From Deltaproteobacteria bacterium (GTDB lineage: Bacteria > Myxococcota > Myxococcia > Myxococcales > 40CM-4-68-19): a stretch of DNA of 64,000 bases. The position numbers and the translations under genes are program-made. The notes under the pieces are model-generated. The model had not been told where the DNA came from and made no database searches. It worked only from the letters and a program-made list of their open reading frames with translations. Positions 1-8,659 of this stretch are shown here, piece by piece; positions within the stretch are counted from its first letter, which is position 1; each line of letters starts with the position of its first letter. The stretch lies in contig VBKI01000058.1 of NCBI GenBank assembly GCA_005879535.1, positions 111,059 through 175,058 of the forward strand. The letters are read 5' to 3'.

Positions 1-559
1 CCGGGTACTTCGCGATCGGCAGCGTGATCGTCGTGTTGAAGTTTGCCGTGCTGGTGCCGGCCGCAAAATCCCACCCGCTCCAGACCATCGTATATCCGCG
101 CGGCATCAGGAATGAATTCGCCAGGACCGTCGAGTCGGTGATCGTCGAACCGGGATCGTTTGTCACGCCCCCGCTGACGCGGCCCAACCCAGTCCACGTC
201 TTGCCACCACGATTGGGTGGCTCATACATCACCTTGTGGGCGCCTTTGGTCAGATCGATGGGCTTGAGGATGTAGAAGTCGAACGAGTACTCCACGTAGC
301 CCTTCATATTTCGCGGCGCGAGGCCGATGTCGACGATGACGGAGTTCAGCGGCCCGGTCGGGTCGACTTCGCCAAACGCCTTACCGACGATCTTCTCGTA
401 CTGGCCGACTCCCGGCCACGAGTAGCGGCCGAAGGTCGGCGATTCCACCGCGGTGATCTGGATTCTGGTGATGCGAGCCTGTGCCGGCGCTGCGGGAATG
501 AAGCAAATCGCGAACGCGAGCATCGCGCCGCAACCGAAGATCGGTCCCGTACGTGTCAT
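1..559 (-). CDS. Exported alpha/beta-hydrolase-domain protein (partial, C-terminus beyond the left edge)
   Basis: The first 186 residues of a secreted protein are visible; the rest runs off the window. The ATG at 559 is preceded by a strong GGGAGGGA ribosome site. Residues 1-28 form a signal peptide ending near APAQA. The following region (GRYSWPGVGQYEKIVGKAFG, then EYSFDFYILKP, YEPPNRGG and MPRGYTMVWSGWD) matches my memory of the N-terminal part of the large exported alpha/beta hydrolase domain family (PF20091-type), which is common in soil bacteria. The catalytic triad would lie outside the window, so activity is inferred from family resemblance only. No substrate can be named. Confidence 0.7.
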   Translation of the reverse strand, partial: MTRTGPIFGCGAMLAFAICFIPAAPAQARITRIQITAVESPTFGRYSWPGVGQYEKIVGKAFGEVDPTGPLNSVIVDIGLAPRNMKGYVEYSFDFYILKPIDLTKGAHKVMYEPPNRGGKTWTGLGRVSGGVTNDPGSTITDSTVLANSFLMPRGYTMVWSGWDFAAGTSTANFNTTITLPIAKYP

Positions 560-759
560 GAGTTCCCTCCCCCGATGTCCCCGGATCGCGCGACCGGTAC
601 GCCCGCGCGCGGCGAGCGGTCAAGTGGCCCCGCGTCAGGCGAGAAACAAAGCGAAATGGAAGATCCGGCATCCGTCGTACATGTAATTTTACGTCTGTGC
701 GGCGGATGGCGTGCTGCGCCTCGACCGAGTGCGTACCTTGCGGCCGGAGGCGATGCACC

Positions 760-1254
760 ATGCCAGAGAAGGAAACCATCGAGCGCGCGCACAAGGACGC
801 AGCGCAGGGCAAGTCGACGTCGACACAGGCCGGCGAGTTCGTCCGCGAGGAGATGCATCACGTCCGTGAAGGCAAGCACGGCGCGCGATCGCCCAAACAG
901 GCGATCGCCATCGGCCTGTCGAAGGCGCGGCGAGCGGGCGTGAAGCTCCAGGCGCCGAGAGCGGGGAAGGCATCGCCGCAAACCCGACGCAAGGCCGCGC
1001 GCGACGTCGCCAAGGGGAGGCGGCGGAGGCGGCCGTCCGCAAGGCGGTCTCGGGCGGTGCGACGCGCGCTGAAGCGGGAGCCGCGTTCCTCGGCATCGCG
1101 GTCGGCACTCGCGAGGCAGGCGCACGGCGCGGCGATGCGGCGCGGCCCGAAGTCGCGGCGGGCGGCGGCGAAGAAGGCGGTGCGGACCAAGGGCCCGGCC
1201 GGGCGCCGCGCGGCGGCGCGCAAGGCGGCGCGGACGCGCGCGCGGTCGCGCTAA
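760..1254 (+). CDS. DUF6496 protein with long Arg/Ala/Lys-rich histone-like tail
   Basis: This 164-aa protein begins MPEKETIERA. Residues 1-62 match the small DUF6496 family (TQAGEFVREEMHHVREGKHG, then QAIAIGLSKARRAGVKL), whose function is not established. From about residue 65 to the end it is almost entirely Arg, Ala, Lys and Ser, with KAAR/RRAA-type words like those of histone H1-like bacterial proteins. The tail suggests nucleic-acid binding; this is inference. The start was chosen because the family begins at MPEK and GGAGG lies about 13 bases upstream; an in-frame ATG at 697 would add 21 residues unlike the family. Confidence 0.75.
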   Translation: MPEKETIERAHKDAAQGKSTSTQAGEFVREEMHHVREGKHGARSPKQAIAIGLSKARRAGVKLQAPRAGKASPQTRRKAARDVAKGRRRRRPSARRSRAVRRALKREPRSSASRSALARQAHGAAMRRGPKSRRAAAKKAVRTKGPAGRRAAARKAARTRARSR

Positions 1255-1376
1255 GCCTCGAGGCGCGGATCCGTCGGCTGCCCGGCGGTAAACGGCGGCA
1301 ACGGTGGGCAGCCGTGGGGCGGCATCGCACGCGCTCGCAGAGAATCGTCAGCCGCCTTCCGGGTACCATTCGGAGG

Positions 1377-1943
1377 ATGAACACACCATCCTCCGTCGTT
1401 GGGTGTTCCAGCTGCGGTGCTTTGCATACGCCGACTCCGGGCGACCGGGGTCTCTGCGCGGCGTGCCGGCGCCTTCTCGTCTCCGACGTGCCTTGGCGCG
1501 GTGACACAGCGGGCGCCGGAACCGCCCCCAAAAAGCCGCAGAAGGAAAACGCGTCGCGCCCGCGCCCGATCAGGAACGGGGCCTCGCGACGCATCGTGAT
1601 CGGCGCGGTCGTCGCCTTGATTGTCGCCGGCCTCGGTGCGGGCGTCGCGACGCGGCGGCAGCCGCTTTTGGATTCCTGGACGAAGATCGAGCGGCACATG
1701 AAGAGCGGCGTCTGGAGCACGATCCGACGCCGCACTTCGGCCGTCTGGGCCACGATGCGACGCCAGAGCTCCGACGCGTGGATCGCAGTTCGGCGCCGCC
1801 TGCCGTTCGACGCGTCAGAGGGCAAGGGCAGCGACTCGATCGCGCCCGCGGGCCCTTCGCGCGCAGGCGCTGGGGATACGACCGTCGCGCGAGGGACGCA
1901 CCGGCGCAAGACGGCGTCGACGAGGCGCAGCCGCGACGACTGA
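1377..1943 (+). CDS. Small zinc-ribbon membrane protein of unknown function
   Basis: This predicted 188-aa protein has an N-terminal zinc-ribbon-like pair of knuckles (CSSC near residues 10-13 and CAAC near 27-30), a basic linker, and one transmembrane helix at about residues 70-90 (IVIGAVVALIVAGLGAG). The rest is basic and low in complexity, with repeated W-x3-RRR elements (VWSTIRRR, VWATMRR, AWIAVRRR). That pattern could be an amphipathic repeat. GGAGG abuts the chosen ATG, which is closer than usual; an upstream in-frame ATG at 1314 is an alternative. I do not recognise a family. Coding is supported by the cysteine pairs and the ordered hydrophobic segment. Confidence 0.5.
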   Translation: MNTPSSVVGCSSCGALHTPTPGDRGLCAACRRLLVSDVPWRGDTAGAGTAPKKPQKENASRPRPIRNGASRRIVIGAVVALIVAGLGAGVATRRQPLLDSWTKIERHMKSGVWSTIRRRTSAVWATMRRQSSDAWIAVRRRLPFDASEGKGSDSIAPAGPSRAGAGDTTVARGTHRRKTASTRRSRDD

Positions 1944-1989
1944 GCGCCTTGCTGTTCTATACTCCGCGGCCGCCAGGAGGCGCTGCGGG

Positions 1990-2418
1990 ATGCTGATCAT
2001 CGAAGGCGAGCTGGACGGGCCGCGCTCGATCGATCCGACGGACCTGCGAATGCTGCCGGTGCAGATCGACGACGTCTCGAAGGTCGTACCGGGACGCGAC
2101 GGCTCCGCGGTCTGGCTGCGCGACGTCCTCGCGCAGTCCGGGCTCAGGCCTTCGGGGCGATTCGCGACCCTGGCCTCCGGCGACGGCAAGTTCGCCATCT
2201 CGGTCCCGCTACAGCCTCTGCTCGAGCGGGCGATGCTCGTCTACCGCAAGGGCGATGCGCCGCTGCCCCTTTCCAAAGGCGGACCGGTCCGGCTGCTCCT
2301 TACGGGCAAGGTGGAATGCGAGGCGCCCGACATCGACGCCTGCGCGATGGTCAAAGGCCTGGCCCGCATCCGGGTCACCGTGGAGCGGGAACCCGACGTG
2401 GGCCACGTGCACCACTGA
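1990..2418 (+). CDS. Small molybdopterin-oxidoreductase-fold protein
   Basis: This 142-aa cytoplasmic-looking protein starts with MLIIEGEL, a few bases after GGAGG. The order of motifs (WLRDVLAQSGL, FAISVPLQPLLERAMLVY, GPVRLLLTG) resembles a shortened sulfite-oxidase molybdopterin-binding domain (PF00174-like), in which a WLRDVL helix and a GGPVRLL strand recur. It has no signal peptide and no clear LxCxGN cysteine like that in the SorA-like protein at 7146. It is probably a cofactor-free or accessory relative rather than an oxidase. A convergent alcohol dehydrogenase ends 10 bases away. Confidence 0.55.
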   Translation: MLIIEGELDGPRSIDPTDLRMLPVQIDDVSKVVPGRDGSAVWLRDVLAQSGLRPSGRFATLASGDGKFAISVPLQPLLERAMLVYRKGDAPLPLSKGGPVRLLLTGKVECEAPDIDACAMVKGLARIRVTVEREPDVGHVHH

Positions 2419-2428
2419 GCCCGCCTCG

Positions 2429-3442
2429 TCAGGGCGTCAGCACCGCGCGGAAGCGGACGCGGTTTTCCATCATCTTCCCGAACGCCTGCTCCGCCTGCTC
2501 CAGCTTGAAGACCTCGATGCGGGGACGGACTCCGGTGAGCACGCTGAATGCCATCGTTTCCTCGGAGTCGATCGAGCTGCCGCTTGGCCATCCCGCGATG
2601 CTCTTGCCGCTGAGCAGCGTGAGGGCCGAGAGCTTCAGCGGCTCGAACGGTGCGGCAACGATGAGCAGTTTCCCGCGGGGCTTGAGGCCTTCGACGGTGC
2701 CGGCGATGGCCTCGCTGTTCGGCGCGGTCGCCAGCACGAGGTCCGCTCCTCCAAGCTCTTGCAGTCCTGCGGCGGCGGCACCGTCGGCGGTGTCGACGTA
2801 CTCGTGCGCGCCGAGCTGCTGCGCGAGCTCCCTCTTGTCGGCGCCACGCGAGACCGCGACAGTCCGGAAACCCATTTGCGCGGCGAACTGGATGGCGAGG
2901 TGTCCGAGGCCGCCGATGCCCTGGACGGCCACGGTGTCCCCCGGACGCGCGCCGCTGTTGCGGAGCGCGTTGTAGGTGGTGATGCCAGCGCAGAGCAGGG
3001 GAGCGGCGTCCTTGGCGTCGAGCTTCTCGGGGATCCGCGCGGCGGCTTCGTGCGAGACGACGACGTACTCTGCGTAACCGCCATCGAAACTGATGCCCGT
3101 TACCTGCGCCCGCTCGCAGTTGAGGAAGAGTCCCTTGCGGCAGGCATTGCAGACGAAGCAGTGGCCGCCGTGCCAGCCGACACCTGCCCGGTCGCCCCTC
3201 TTCCACTGCGTCACGTTGGCGCCGACCTTGTCGACGCGTCCGGCGATCTCGTGGCCGGGAACGCGCGGCAACTTGAGACCCGGATAGGCCCCCATCTTGA
3301 CCAGCGCGTCGCTGTGACAGATGCCGCACGCTTCCACCTGGACGCGGATCTGGTTCGGCGCCGGTTCCGGCAACTCGCGCTCGACGAGCTCGAAGGCACC
3401 GCCGGGTTTCGACACCTGCACCGCTCGCATCATCTTCGCCAT
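2429..3442 (-). CDS. Zinc-dependent alcohol dehydrogenase (MDR family)
   Basis: This 337-aa protein is a medium-chain dehydrogenase/reductase. The GroES-like N-terminal domain carries the catalytic zinc motif CGICHSD (about residues 36-42) and GHEIAG. The structural zinc cysteines follow in CFVCNACRKGLFLNC. The Rossmann domain has the NAD(P) turn GIGGLGHLA near residue 170. The expected reaction is NAD(P)-dependent alcohol/aldehyde interconversion; the substrate is unknown. The ATG at 3442 (MAKMMRAVQV) has a good GGAGAGGAG site upstream. A second, different family member lies at 14235. Confidence 0.9.
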   Translation of the reverse strand: MAKMMRAVQVSKPGGAFELVERELPEPAPNQIRVQVEACGICHSDALVKMGAYPGLKLPRVPGHEIAGRVDKVGANVTQWKRGDRAGVGWHGGHCFVCNACRKGLFLNCERAQVTGISFDGGYAEYVVVSHEAAARIPEKLDAKDAAPLLCAGITTYNALRNSGARPGDTVAVQGIGGLGHLAIQFAAQMGFRTVAVSRGADKRELAQQLGAHEYVDTADGAAAAGLQELGGADLVLATAPNSEAIAGTVEGLKPRGKLLIVAAPFEPLKLSALTLLSGKSIAGWPSGSSIDSEETMAFSVLTGVRPRIEVFKLEQAEQAFGKMMENRVRFRAVLTP

Positions 3443-3502
3443 GGTGGGCTCCTCTCCTTGGATCCTGTGGAGATGCACCGCCCACCATGGCGATGCGGCG
3501 AA

Positions 3503-5512
3503 CTACCCTTTCGTGCGCATCCAGCCGAAGCGGGTGTTGTCCCTCCCGCCGCCCATTTCGGCGTACTGCTTCTTCATCTTCGTCAGCTTGTCGTCGGGGA
3601 GCAGGGCCACCGGAACGATCGGGGTCGGGTAACCGGGGCCTCTCAGGGCGTTGTCGATGGCGCTCCCCGACTGCATGTAGAGAGCGTAGTTCGCCAGCCT
3701 GCCCTGCTTGTAGACGCCTTCGTCAGTGCCGAGGGGCTTGGCAGCCGCGGGGAGTCCATACAGGCGCGCGCTGTTCAGACCAAGGATCTTCCGCTTCGCC
3801 GATTCCGTCACTTCCGGATACCCCCACTTGTGCTGGAGCTCGTCCGGCATCTGGAACCGCCACAGCGCGTCGATCTGCCACTGCGGTCCGCCATACCAGA
3901 GAGAATCGGACCCGAAGACGATGTTGTTCTCGCCCATGTAGTAGAGCAGCTGGCCGATGAGGTGGGCCCAGACCGTCGGGAAGGTCACGATCATCGACGC
4001 CATCGTGGTGCCAAGCTCCGCGTAGACATTGGGGAGCCGCCGCGTGCTCGCCGGCGAGTTCGAGAACGGCTCCGCCCCTTGCACGTACTTGCCGGCCGCG
4101 ATCTGCGCGAACTGCGTGGTCCAGCGGATGTTCGGCACGGTGTGGCCGCGGCTGTCCGTCAGCGTCGTCGGCGGCATCGCCAAGGCAGTGTTCTTGATGT
4201 CCTGCAATGCCTGCAGGACCCAGAACGACGGCCGGATGCACGAGTGGTAGATGATGAAGTTGAACTGAGGCCAATCCGAAGCCGCCTTCACCATGTCGTC
4301 CGGGTTGCCGAATTGCGGAATGTTGTTGCTTCCGCCGGGCTGCGTTCCATTCGGACCGACCGACGCTGACAATCCCTTGTGGATGCAGATGTTGTTGAAG
4401 CCCGGGTGCTTCTTCAGCTGATCCTTGTTGGCGTCGATGATCCCGTAGGTGGGATACGCGATGTCCTCGTCGTCGAGGCGCCACCTGCCGAACTGGGCGC
4501 CGGGCGCGCCGCTCGCGGCAAAGGCGATGTTGTAGCCCTTCCACGAGTCGGGGTGCATGTTCTCGATCTGCCACTGCGTGTAGTCGCCGAAGTCCGGGTC
4601 GACGAGGTTGCCCGCGCCCGGATAGATCTGCGCGTGCGCGAGGGCACGTGTGGAGCCGGCGAGCGCATTGATGAAGTCCCGGCACTGCGCCGTCTGCCAC
4701 CCCGTCAGGATTTCACTGCCGAGGCTCTCGGTGATCTTCCTCGCTGGGCCCGGAACGCCTCCGCCCGGCGGTGTGAAGAGGGCGATGTTCGCGTTGCTGA
4801 TGATCGACACGCTGGTCTGCGCCTGCAGGTACATCCGGTTGATGTACTGGCCGAGGTGGAACTCGCCGGCGTCGGTGGTGGGCGGTCCGGGGTTGGGCGG
4901 GGAGTCGGGGCCGAGCTGCCCGGGATTCCACGGGGTCCACGGGCTGCCCAACTCATCGACGCCGCCCGGGTTTCCGCCCGTGCCGTTGTTGGGATTGCCG
5001 AACGGTCTCGTCGGGCTCGGGAAGAACCCGGCCCCTGTCGAGACCGACCCCGGCCCCTGCGCCAGCGCCCGCAGCCCCTGCGGGTTGTTGGTGCTCGACC
5101 GGACGATGTGCGTCTGATCGTCGAAAACGAACAGGTTCGCCGGCGCCCCGTTCTCCCTGAACGCCGCCGGCTCGAACATCTCGACCGGGCTGACCTTGAA
5201 GAACTTTGTTCCGAACACGTCGTTGATGGCGAGCAGCGACGCCGCCATGCCTCCCGAGCCTGAGAGGAAATCGCGCCGGCTGACCCCGAGCTTTTTGGAT
5301 GCCTTGTCGGCGAGCTCCTTGATCCGGGCCTCGACATGTTTCTGCTTCTCCGTTTGCGGATGCGGCATGTACTCGCCGTTGGAGATCATCCGCGTCGGGA
5401 TCGGCGCCTGGAACGGCTCGCTCTCCGCGGGCGCGACATGATCGAGCTGCTCGTCGCTCAGCCACGCATCTTCTTCACGCGAACCGGGATATCTCTTGCC
5501 GTCAGAAGCCAT
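3503..5512 (-). CDS. Tat-exported amidohydrolase family protein
   Basis: This 669-aa protein has a twin-arginine motif, SRRDFL, unusually far inside at residues 78-83, followed by a hydrophobic stretch. A long acidic leader (VSNGEY-like words, here ISNGEYMPHPQTEKQ) precedes it. As I recall, this leader is a normal feature of a family of large amidohydrolase-2-type proteins, so the full start was kept. The C-terminal half has TIM-barrel metal-hydrolase features, including ICIHKG and the late IVFGSDSLW segment typical of amidohydrolase-2. It is likely a periplasmic metal-dependent hydrolase of unknown substrate. It lies 60 bases downstream of the dehydrogenase start, on the same strand. Confidence 0.8.
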   Translation of the reverse strand: MASDGKRYPGSREEDAWLSDEQLDHVAPAESEPFQAPIPTRMISNGEYMPHPQTEKQKHVEARIKELADKASKKLGVSRRDFLSGSGGMAASLLAINDVFGTKFFKVSPVEMFEPAAFRENGAPANLFVFDDQTHIVRSSTNNPQGLRALAQGPGSVSTGAGFFPSPTRPFGNPNNGTGGNPGGVDELGSPWTPWNPGQLGPDSPPNPGPPTTDAGEFHLGQYINRMYLQAQTSVSIISNANIALFTPPGGGVPGPARKITESLGSEILTGWQTAQCRDFINALAGSTRALAHAQIYPGAGNLVDPDFGDYTQWQIENMHPDSWKGYNIAFAASGAPGAQFGRWRLDDEDIAYPTYGIIDANKDQLKKHPGFNNICIHKGLSASVGPNGTQPGGSNNIPQFGNPDDMVKAASDWPQFNFIIYHSCIRPSFWVLQALQDIKNTALAMPPTTLTDSRGHTVPNIRWTTQFAQIAAGKYVQGAEPFSNSPASTRRLPNVYAELGTTMASMIVTFPTVWAHLIGQLLYYMGENNIVFGSDSLWYGGPQWQIDALWRFQMPDELQHKWGYPEVTESAKRKILGLNSARLYGLPAAAKPLGTDEGVYKQGRLANYALYMQSGSAIDNALRGPGYPTPIVPVALLPDDKLTKMKKQYAEMGGGRDNTRFGWMRTKG

Positions 5513-5783
5513 CGCTCCCTCCTTCGAGTGGCCGTTTTCGGATGGCGGATCGCCCCCCGTTGCGCGCGGAAGCGAAGCGAGCGCAGCGGGAAAAGATCAA
5601 GACGCGGCTCGTCGCGATCCGGATGGATGTACCGCGTCAAAGGCGGGATCGGGCGCGAGACCAACAGCTTGTGGCGTTGAGCAGACCCATCGCAGAGCGC
5701 TTCAGAGGTCGCGTGGGCTGCGACCTAGGTCGGCGCGCATTTTTGCCGCCCGCGCGGAATCGAGGTGCTGCCGGCGTGGGCCG

Positions 5784-7067
5784 TCACTGCGTGATGTAGA
5801 GGAAGCCGATGCACATCTCGTCGTCGGTGCCTTCGCCCCAGTTGAGATCGCGCGGAGCACGGCCGTCGGGCTGGTGCGCCGCGCTGTTGTCCCAGTGGCA
5901 CTCGATGGAGAGGCTGTCGTTCATCTGCACCCGCGTCGGGGTCTTCAGGGCGTACGAGCCCTGCCAGTGGAAGTCCCAGCGAGGAATGTCCAGGAGGCAC
6001 TCGTGGCTCCCTCCGGCGCGCTGGATCTCGAGGCGGTTGTGGGTGCCGCGAAGGTGCTGGTGCGTGGCGGCGCCGTAGACGGTGAACGGGCCGGCGGGGA
6101 TGGCGCCGCTCGTAATCAAGCCGAGATAGGAACCCGGCGCGAATGTGAATGCGTGACTGACGTCCGGCTGCCCAGCGGGAACGTTCATCGTGTGCGAGCT
6201 CAGCCAGGATGGATCCGCCCAAGGGAGAACGAAGGCCTGCCGCTGCACGGCATCGTCGAGCTTGAGCTGGAGCGAAGTCTGGTCGGAGGCTCCGTCCCTC
6301 GGCCGGTTGTAGTGGACCTGCAGGATGATCTTCGAGCCGGGATCGATGGGCACCCCGGTGCCCGCCGGAAAGTCGCCGCCGCGGCTCCCCGGGACCCAGC
6401 CGCCGAGCGTCGGCACGACACCGCCAGGGCCGCCGAAGCACGTGTATCCGGGCAAAGGGTCCGCATCGTCGAGCGCCTGGAACTGCGAGACCTGGCCGGG
6501 AGGAGCGACAAAGACCAGCACGTGATGGACGATGGCAGCGTTTCCCGGCTTCGCGACGAAGCCGGTGACGTAGCGTCTTGCGGATTCCGGCCAGTCGAGC
6601 AGGAAGCAACGGTACTCGTCGGGAACCTGCACCGGCGTGTACGGCGCCGCGACTCTCAGGTCGCGGTCGACGCGCGACAGGCCACCGGGCGGTGGGGAGG
6701 AGACGGGTGTCGCATCGGCCGGATTGCCCTCCGGCGCTCCGTGGTCGAGCCAGGTGAGGAGCGTGGTGCGGTCCTTCTCGGAGAGGGAGCGATCGTCGTC
6801 GTACTCCGTGCACCCCGGCGCCGGTGGCCAGGGCGGCATCCGGCGGGACGTGACCTGCTCGCGAATGAGCTGCTGCCGGCCGAAGAGATCGGCATAGGAC
6901 TCGAACGGAAAAGGCGCGATGGACCCGGTGCTGTGACAGCCGCTGCAACTCTGCGTGACGATGGGGCGGACGTCGCGGTGCCAGGTGGGCACCCGGTCGG
7001 CGTTGGAACCGCAGCCGCAGATGACGATGGCGCAGATGACCGCGGACGCCCGCATGCCGAGGAGCAT
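5784..7067 (-). CDS. Haem-binding plus PHM/DBM-type copper(II) ascorbate-dependent monooxygenase-like protein
   Basis: This 427-aa protein has an N-terminal lipoprotein-like signal (CGCGS) and a c-type haem site, CSGCH, near residues 40-44. The body is a copper type II monooxygenase fold like peptidylglycine alpha-hydroxylating monooxygenase. The copper ligand pattern is visible: VHHVLVFV (His-His pair of the first site), QVHYN (third His), THQHLRG (HxH of the second site) and DDEMCIGF (Met ligand). Family knowledge predicts hydroxylation at an activated C-H using two coppers; substrate and partner are unknown. No strong ribosome site precedes the chosen ATG, so residue 5 (MRASAV) is an alternative start. 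It is divergent from the sulfite-dehydrogenase operon. Confidence 0.8.
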   Translation of the reverse strand: MLLGMRASAVICAIVICGCGSNADRVPTWHRDVRPIVTQSCSGCHSTGSIAPFPFESYADLFGRQQLIREQVTSRRMPPWPPAPGCTEYDDDRSLSEKDRTTLLTWLDHGAPEGNPADATPVSSPPPGGLSRVDRDLRVAAPYTPVQVPDEYRCFLLDWPESARRYVTGFVAKPGNAAIVHHVLVFVAPPGQVSQFQALDDADPLPGYTCFGGPGGVVPTLGGWVPGSRGGDFPAGTGVPIDPGSKIILQVHYNRPRDGASDQTSLQLKLDDAVQRQAFVLPWADPSWLSSHTMNVPAGQPDVSHAFTFAPGSYLGLITSGAIPAGPFTVYGAATHQHLRGTHNRLEIQRAGGSHECLLDIPRWDFHWQGSYALKTPTRVQMNDSLSIECHWDNSAAHQPDGRAPRDLNWGEGTDDEMCIGFLYITQ

Positions 7068-7145
7068 AGTTTGATCTGCAGGGCGAAGTCGCGCTATTTG
7101 GGGCGTCTGGAATCAGACGACCTCCGCAGGTAGCCGAGGCCAGCC

Positions 7146-8294
7146 ATGACGCTGGATCGCAGGCAATTCCTGAAATCGTCGCTGTCCGGTGCCGCCGCCT
7201 TCGCCTGCTGGGTGAAGGTTCCGACTCTCGCGCATGCCAAGGGGAGGGCGGACCTCATCCGCATGACGGAACGGCCGCCCAACTACGAGTCGGTGCGCTC
7301 GACGTTCACCACGCGGATCACCCCGGTCGAGCGGTTCTACCTGCGCAACCACTTCGACCTGCCGAAGATCGACGTCGCGAAGTGGCGCCTGAAAGTGCAC
7401 GGCCTGTTGGAGAAGGAGCTGTCGCTTTCCCTGGCCGATCTGCAGCGCATGCCCCAGGTCACCGTGGAGGCGGTGCTGCAATGCGCGGGGAACGGTCGCG
7501 CGCTGTTCACGCCGCATGTGCCGGGCGTCCAGTGGCGGTACGGAGCCATGGGCAACGCGGAGTGGACGGGAGTCCGCTTCAAGGATGTGCTCGCCTTCGG
7601 CGGGCTCAAGAAGGACGCCGCTTTCATCCAGCTTCAAGGTGCGGAGCGCCCGACCATGAACACGACGCCGGCATTCATCCGTGCCATCCCCGTGGAGAAG
7701 GCGCTTCATCCGGACACGCTCCTGGCACTGAAGATGAACGGCAAGCCGCTGGCGCCGACCCGAGGACAGCCGATCCGTCTTGTGGTGCCGGGCTGGGTCG
7801 GCGACGACTGGGTGCGGGCGCTGGTCGACATCGAGGTGCGCGCCGACGAGCCGAAGGCCTTCTACTACGACACGGCCTATCGATTTCCGGCAACGCCGGG
7901 CGCTCCGGGTGCCCCCATTCCCGCCGACCAGATGAAGCCGATGACGAAGCTCAACGTGAAGTCGCTGCTCGGATCCCTGAGCGACGGCGATCGGCTCGCG
8001 CCGGGCGTCCATCAGCTTGCCGGAGTGGCCTTCTCCGGCGAGGCGGGGATAGAGCGGGTCGAGCTGAGCTTCGACGGCAGCAAGACCTGGACCGCGGCGA
8101 AGCTCGACGGTCCGGCCAGCGCGTACGGTTTTCGGGTCTTCCGTCATGCCTGGAAGACGGAGCCCGGCAGCTACGAAGTCGCGTGTCGTGCGACGGACAA
8201 CGCCGGCGCCACGCAGCCGGAGACGCCAGTGTGGAACCCGTCCGGCTATCTGTACAATGCGATCGAGCGGCTGAAAGTGGAGGTGCGAGCATGA
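7146..8294 (+). CDS. sorA: Tat-exported sulfite oxidase/dehydrogenase molybdopterin subunit (SorA-like)
   Basis: This 382-aa protein has a Tat signal (DRRQFLK) and the sulfite oxidase fold. The molybdenum-ligating cysteine is in LQCAGNG, Cys113. The Moco domain continues through QPIRLVVPGWVGDDWVRAL, and a C-terminal dimerisation domain contains ELSFDGSKTW and YEVACRATDNAG. The expected role is periplasmic oxidation of sulfite to sulfate, with electrons passing to a c-type cytochrome. The stop overlaps the next start (ATGA), and two cytochrome c genes follow, as in sorAB operons. Exact substrate specificity (sulfite or another oxyanion) is inferred from the family and context. Confidence 0.87.
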   Translation: MTLDRRQFLKSSLSGAAAFACWVKVPTLAHAKGRADLIRMTERPPNYESVRSTFTTRITPVERFYLRNHFDLPKIDVAKWRLKVHGLLEKELSLSLADLQRMPQVTVEAVLQCAGNGRALFTPHVPGVQWRYGAMGNAEWTGVRFKDVLAFGGLKKDAAFIQLQGAERPTMNTTPAFIRAIPVEKALHPDTLLALKMNGKPLAPTRGQPIRLVVPGWVGDDWVRALVDIEVRADEPKAFYYDTAYRFPATPGAPGAPIPADQMKPMTKLNVKSLLGSLSDGDRLAPGVHQLAGVAFSGEAGIERVELSFDGSKTWTAAKLDGPASAYGFRVFRHAWKTEPGSYEVACRATDNAGATQPETPVWNPSGYLYNAIERLKVEVRA

Positions 8295-8659
8295 TCCGCA
8301 TCCTCATCGCAGCCGGCCTCTCGCTCGGCGGCGCCGCATGGGTCATCGCATCCGCAGCGGCGGCGGACGACAAGGCGACGGCGGCGCTCCTCGATGGCCA
8401 ACTTCCCGACGACCCGGCGCGTCCGCTGGTGCAGGGAAAGTGCCTGCTCTGTCACTCCGCCGAGTACGTCACCTCGCAGCGGTTGACGGAGGGGCAGTGG
8501 CAGAAGACGGTGGACAAGATGCGCAAGTTCGGGTCGCCCGCGACCGACGAGGAGGCGAAGGCGATGACCGCTTACTTCGCGCGCTACTGGACGCCCGACT
8601 TGCCGCCGCTGCGTGTCGTGCGAGCGCCAGCCCCACCGGGATCGGTTCCCGGCAAGTGA
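8291..8659 (+). CDS. Periplasmic monohaem cytochrome c, SorB-like electron acceptor
   Basis: This 122-aa protein has a signal peptide (MIRILIAAGL to ASAAAA) and one haem c motif, CLLCH, at residues 51-55. The rest (TEGQWQKTVDKMRKFG, then DEEAKAMTAYFARYW) matches the small cytochromes paired with SorA-type sulfite dehydrogenases. Its start overlaps the stop of the molybdopterin subunit by 4 bases, so the two are probably translationally coupled. The likely role is to take electrons from the Moco subunit and pass them on. Confidence 0.85.
   Translation: MIRILIAAGLSLGGAAWVIASAAAADDKATAALLDGQLPDDPARPLVQGKCLLCHSAEYVTSQRLTEGQWQKTVDKMRKFGSPATDEEAKAMTAYFARYWTPDLPPLRVVRAPAPPGSVPGK

Noticed and set aside
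2255..4369. A 704-codon + strand frame.
   Set aside because: Antisense to the alcohol dehydrogenase and amidohydrolase genes, both of which have clear motifs.
5513..5783. A 271-base gap between the amidohydrolase and copper monooxygenase genes.
   Set aside because: No gene, hairpin with T-run or clear promoter could be supported.
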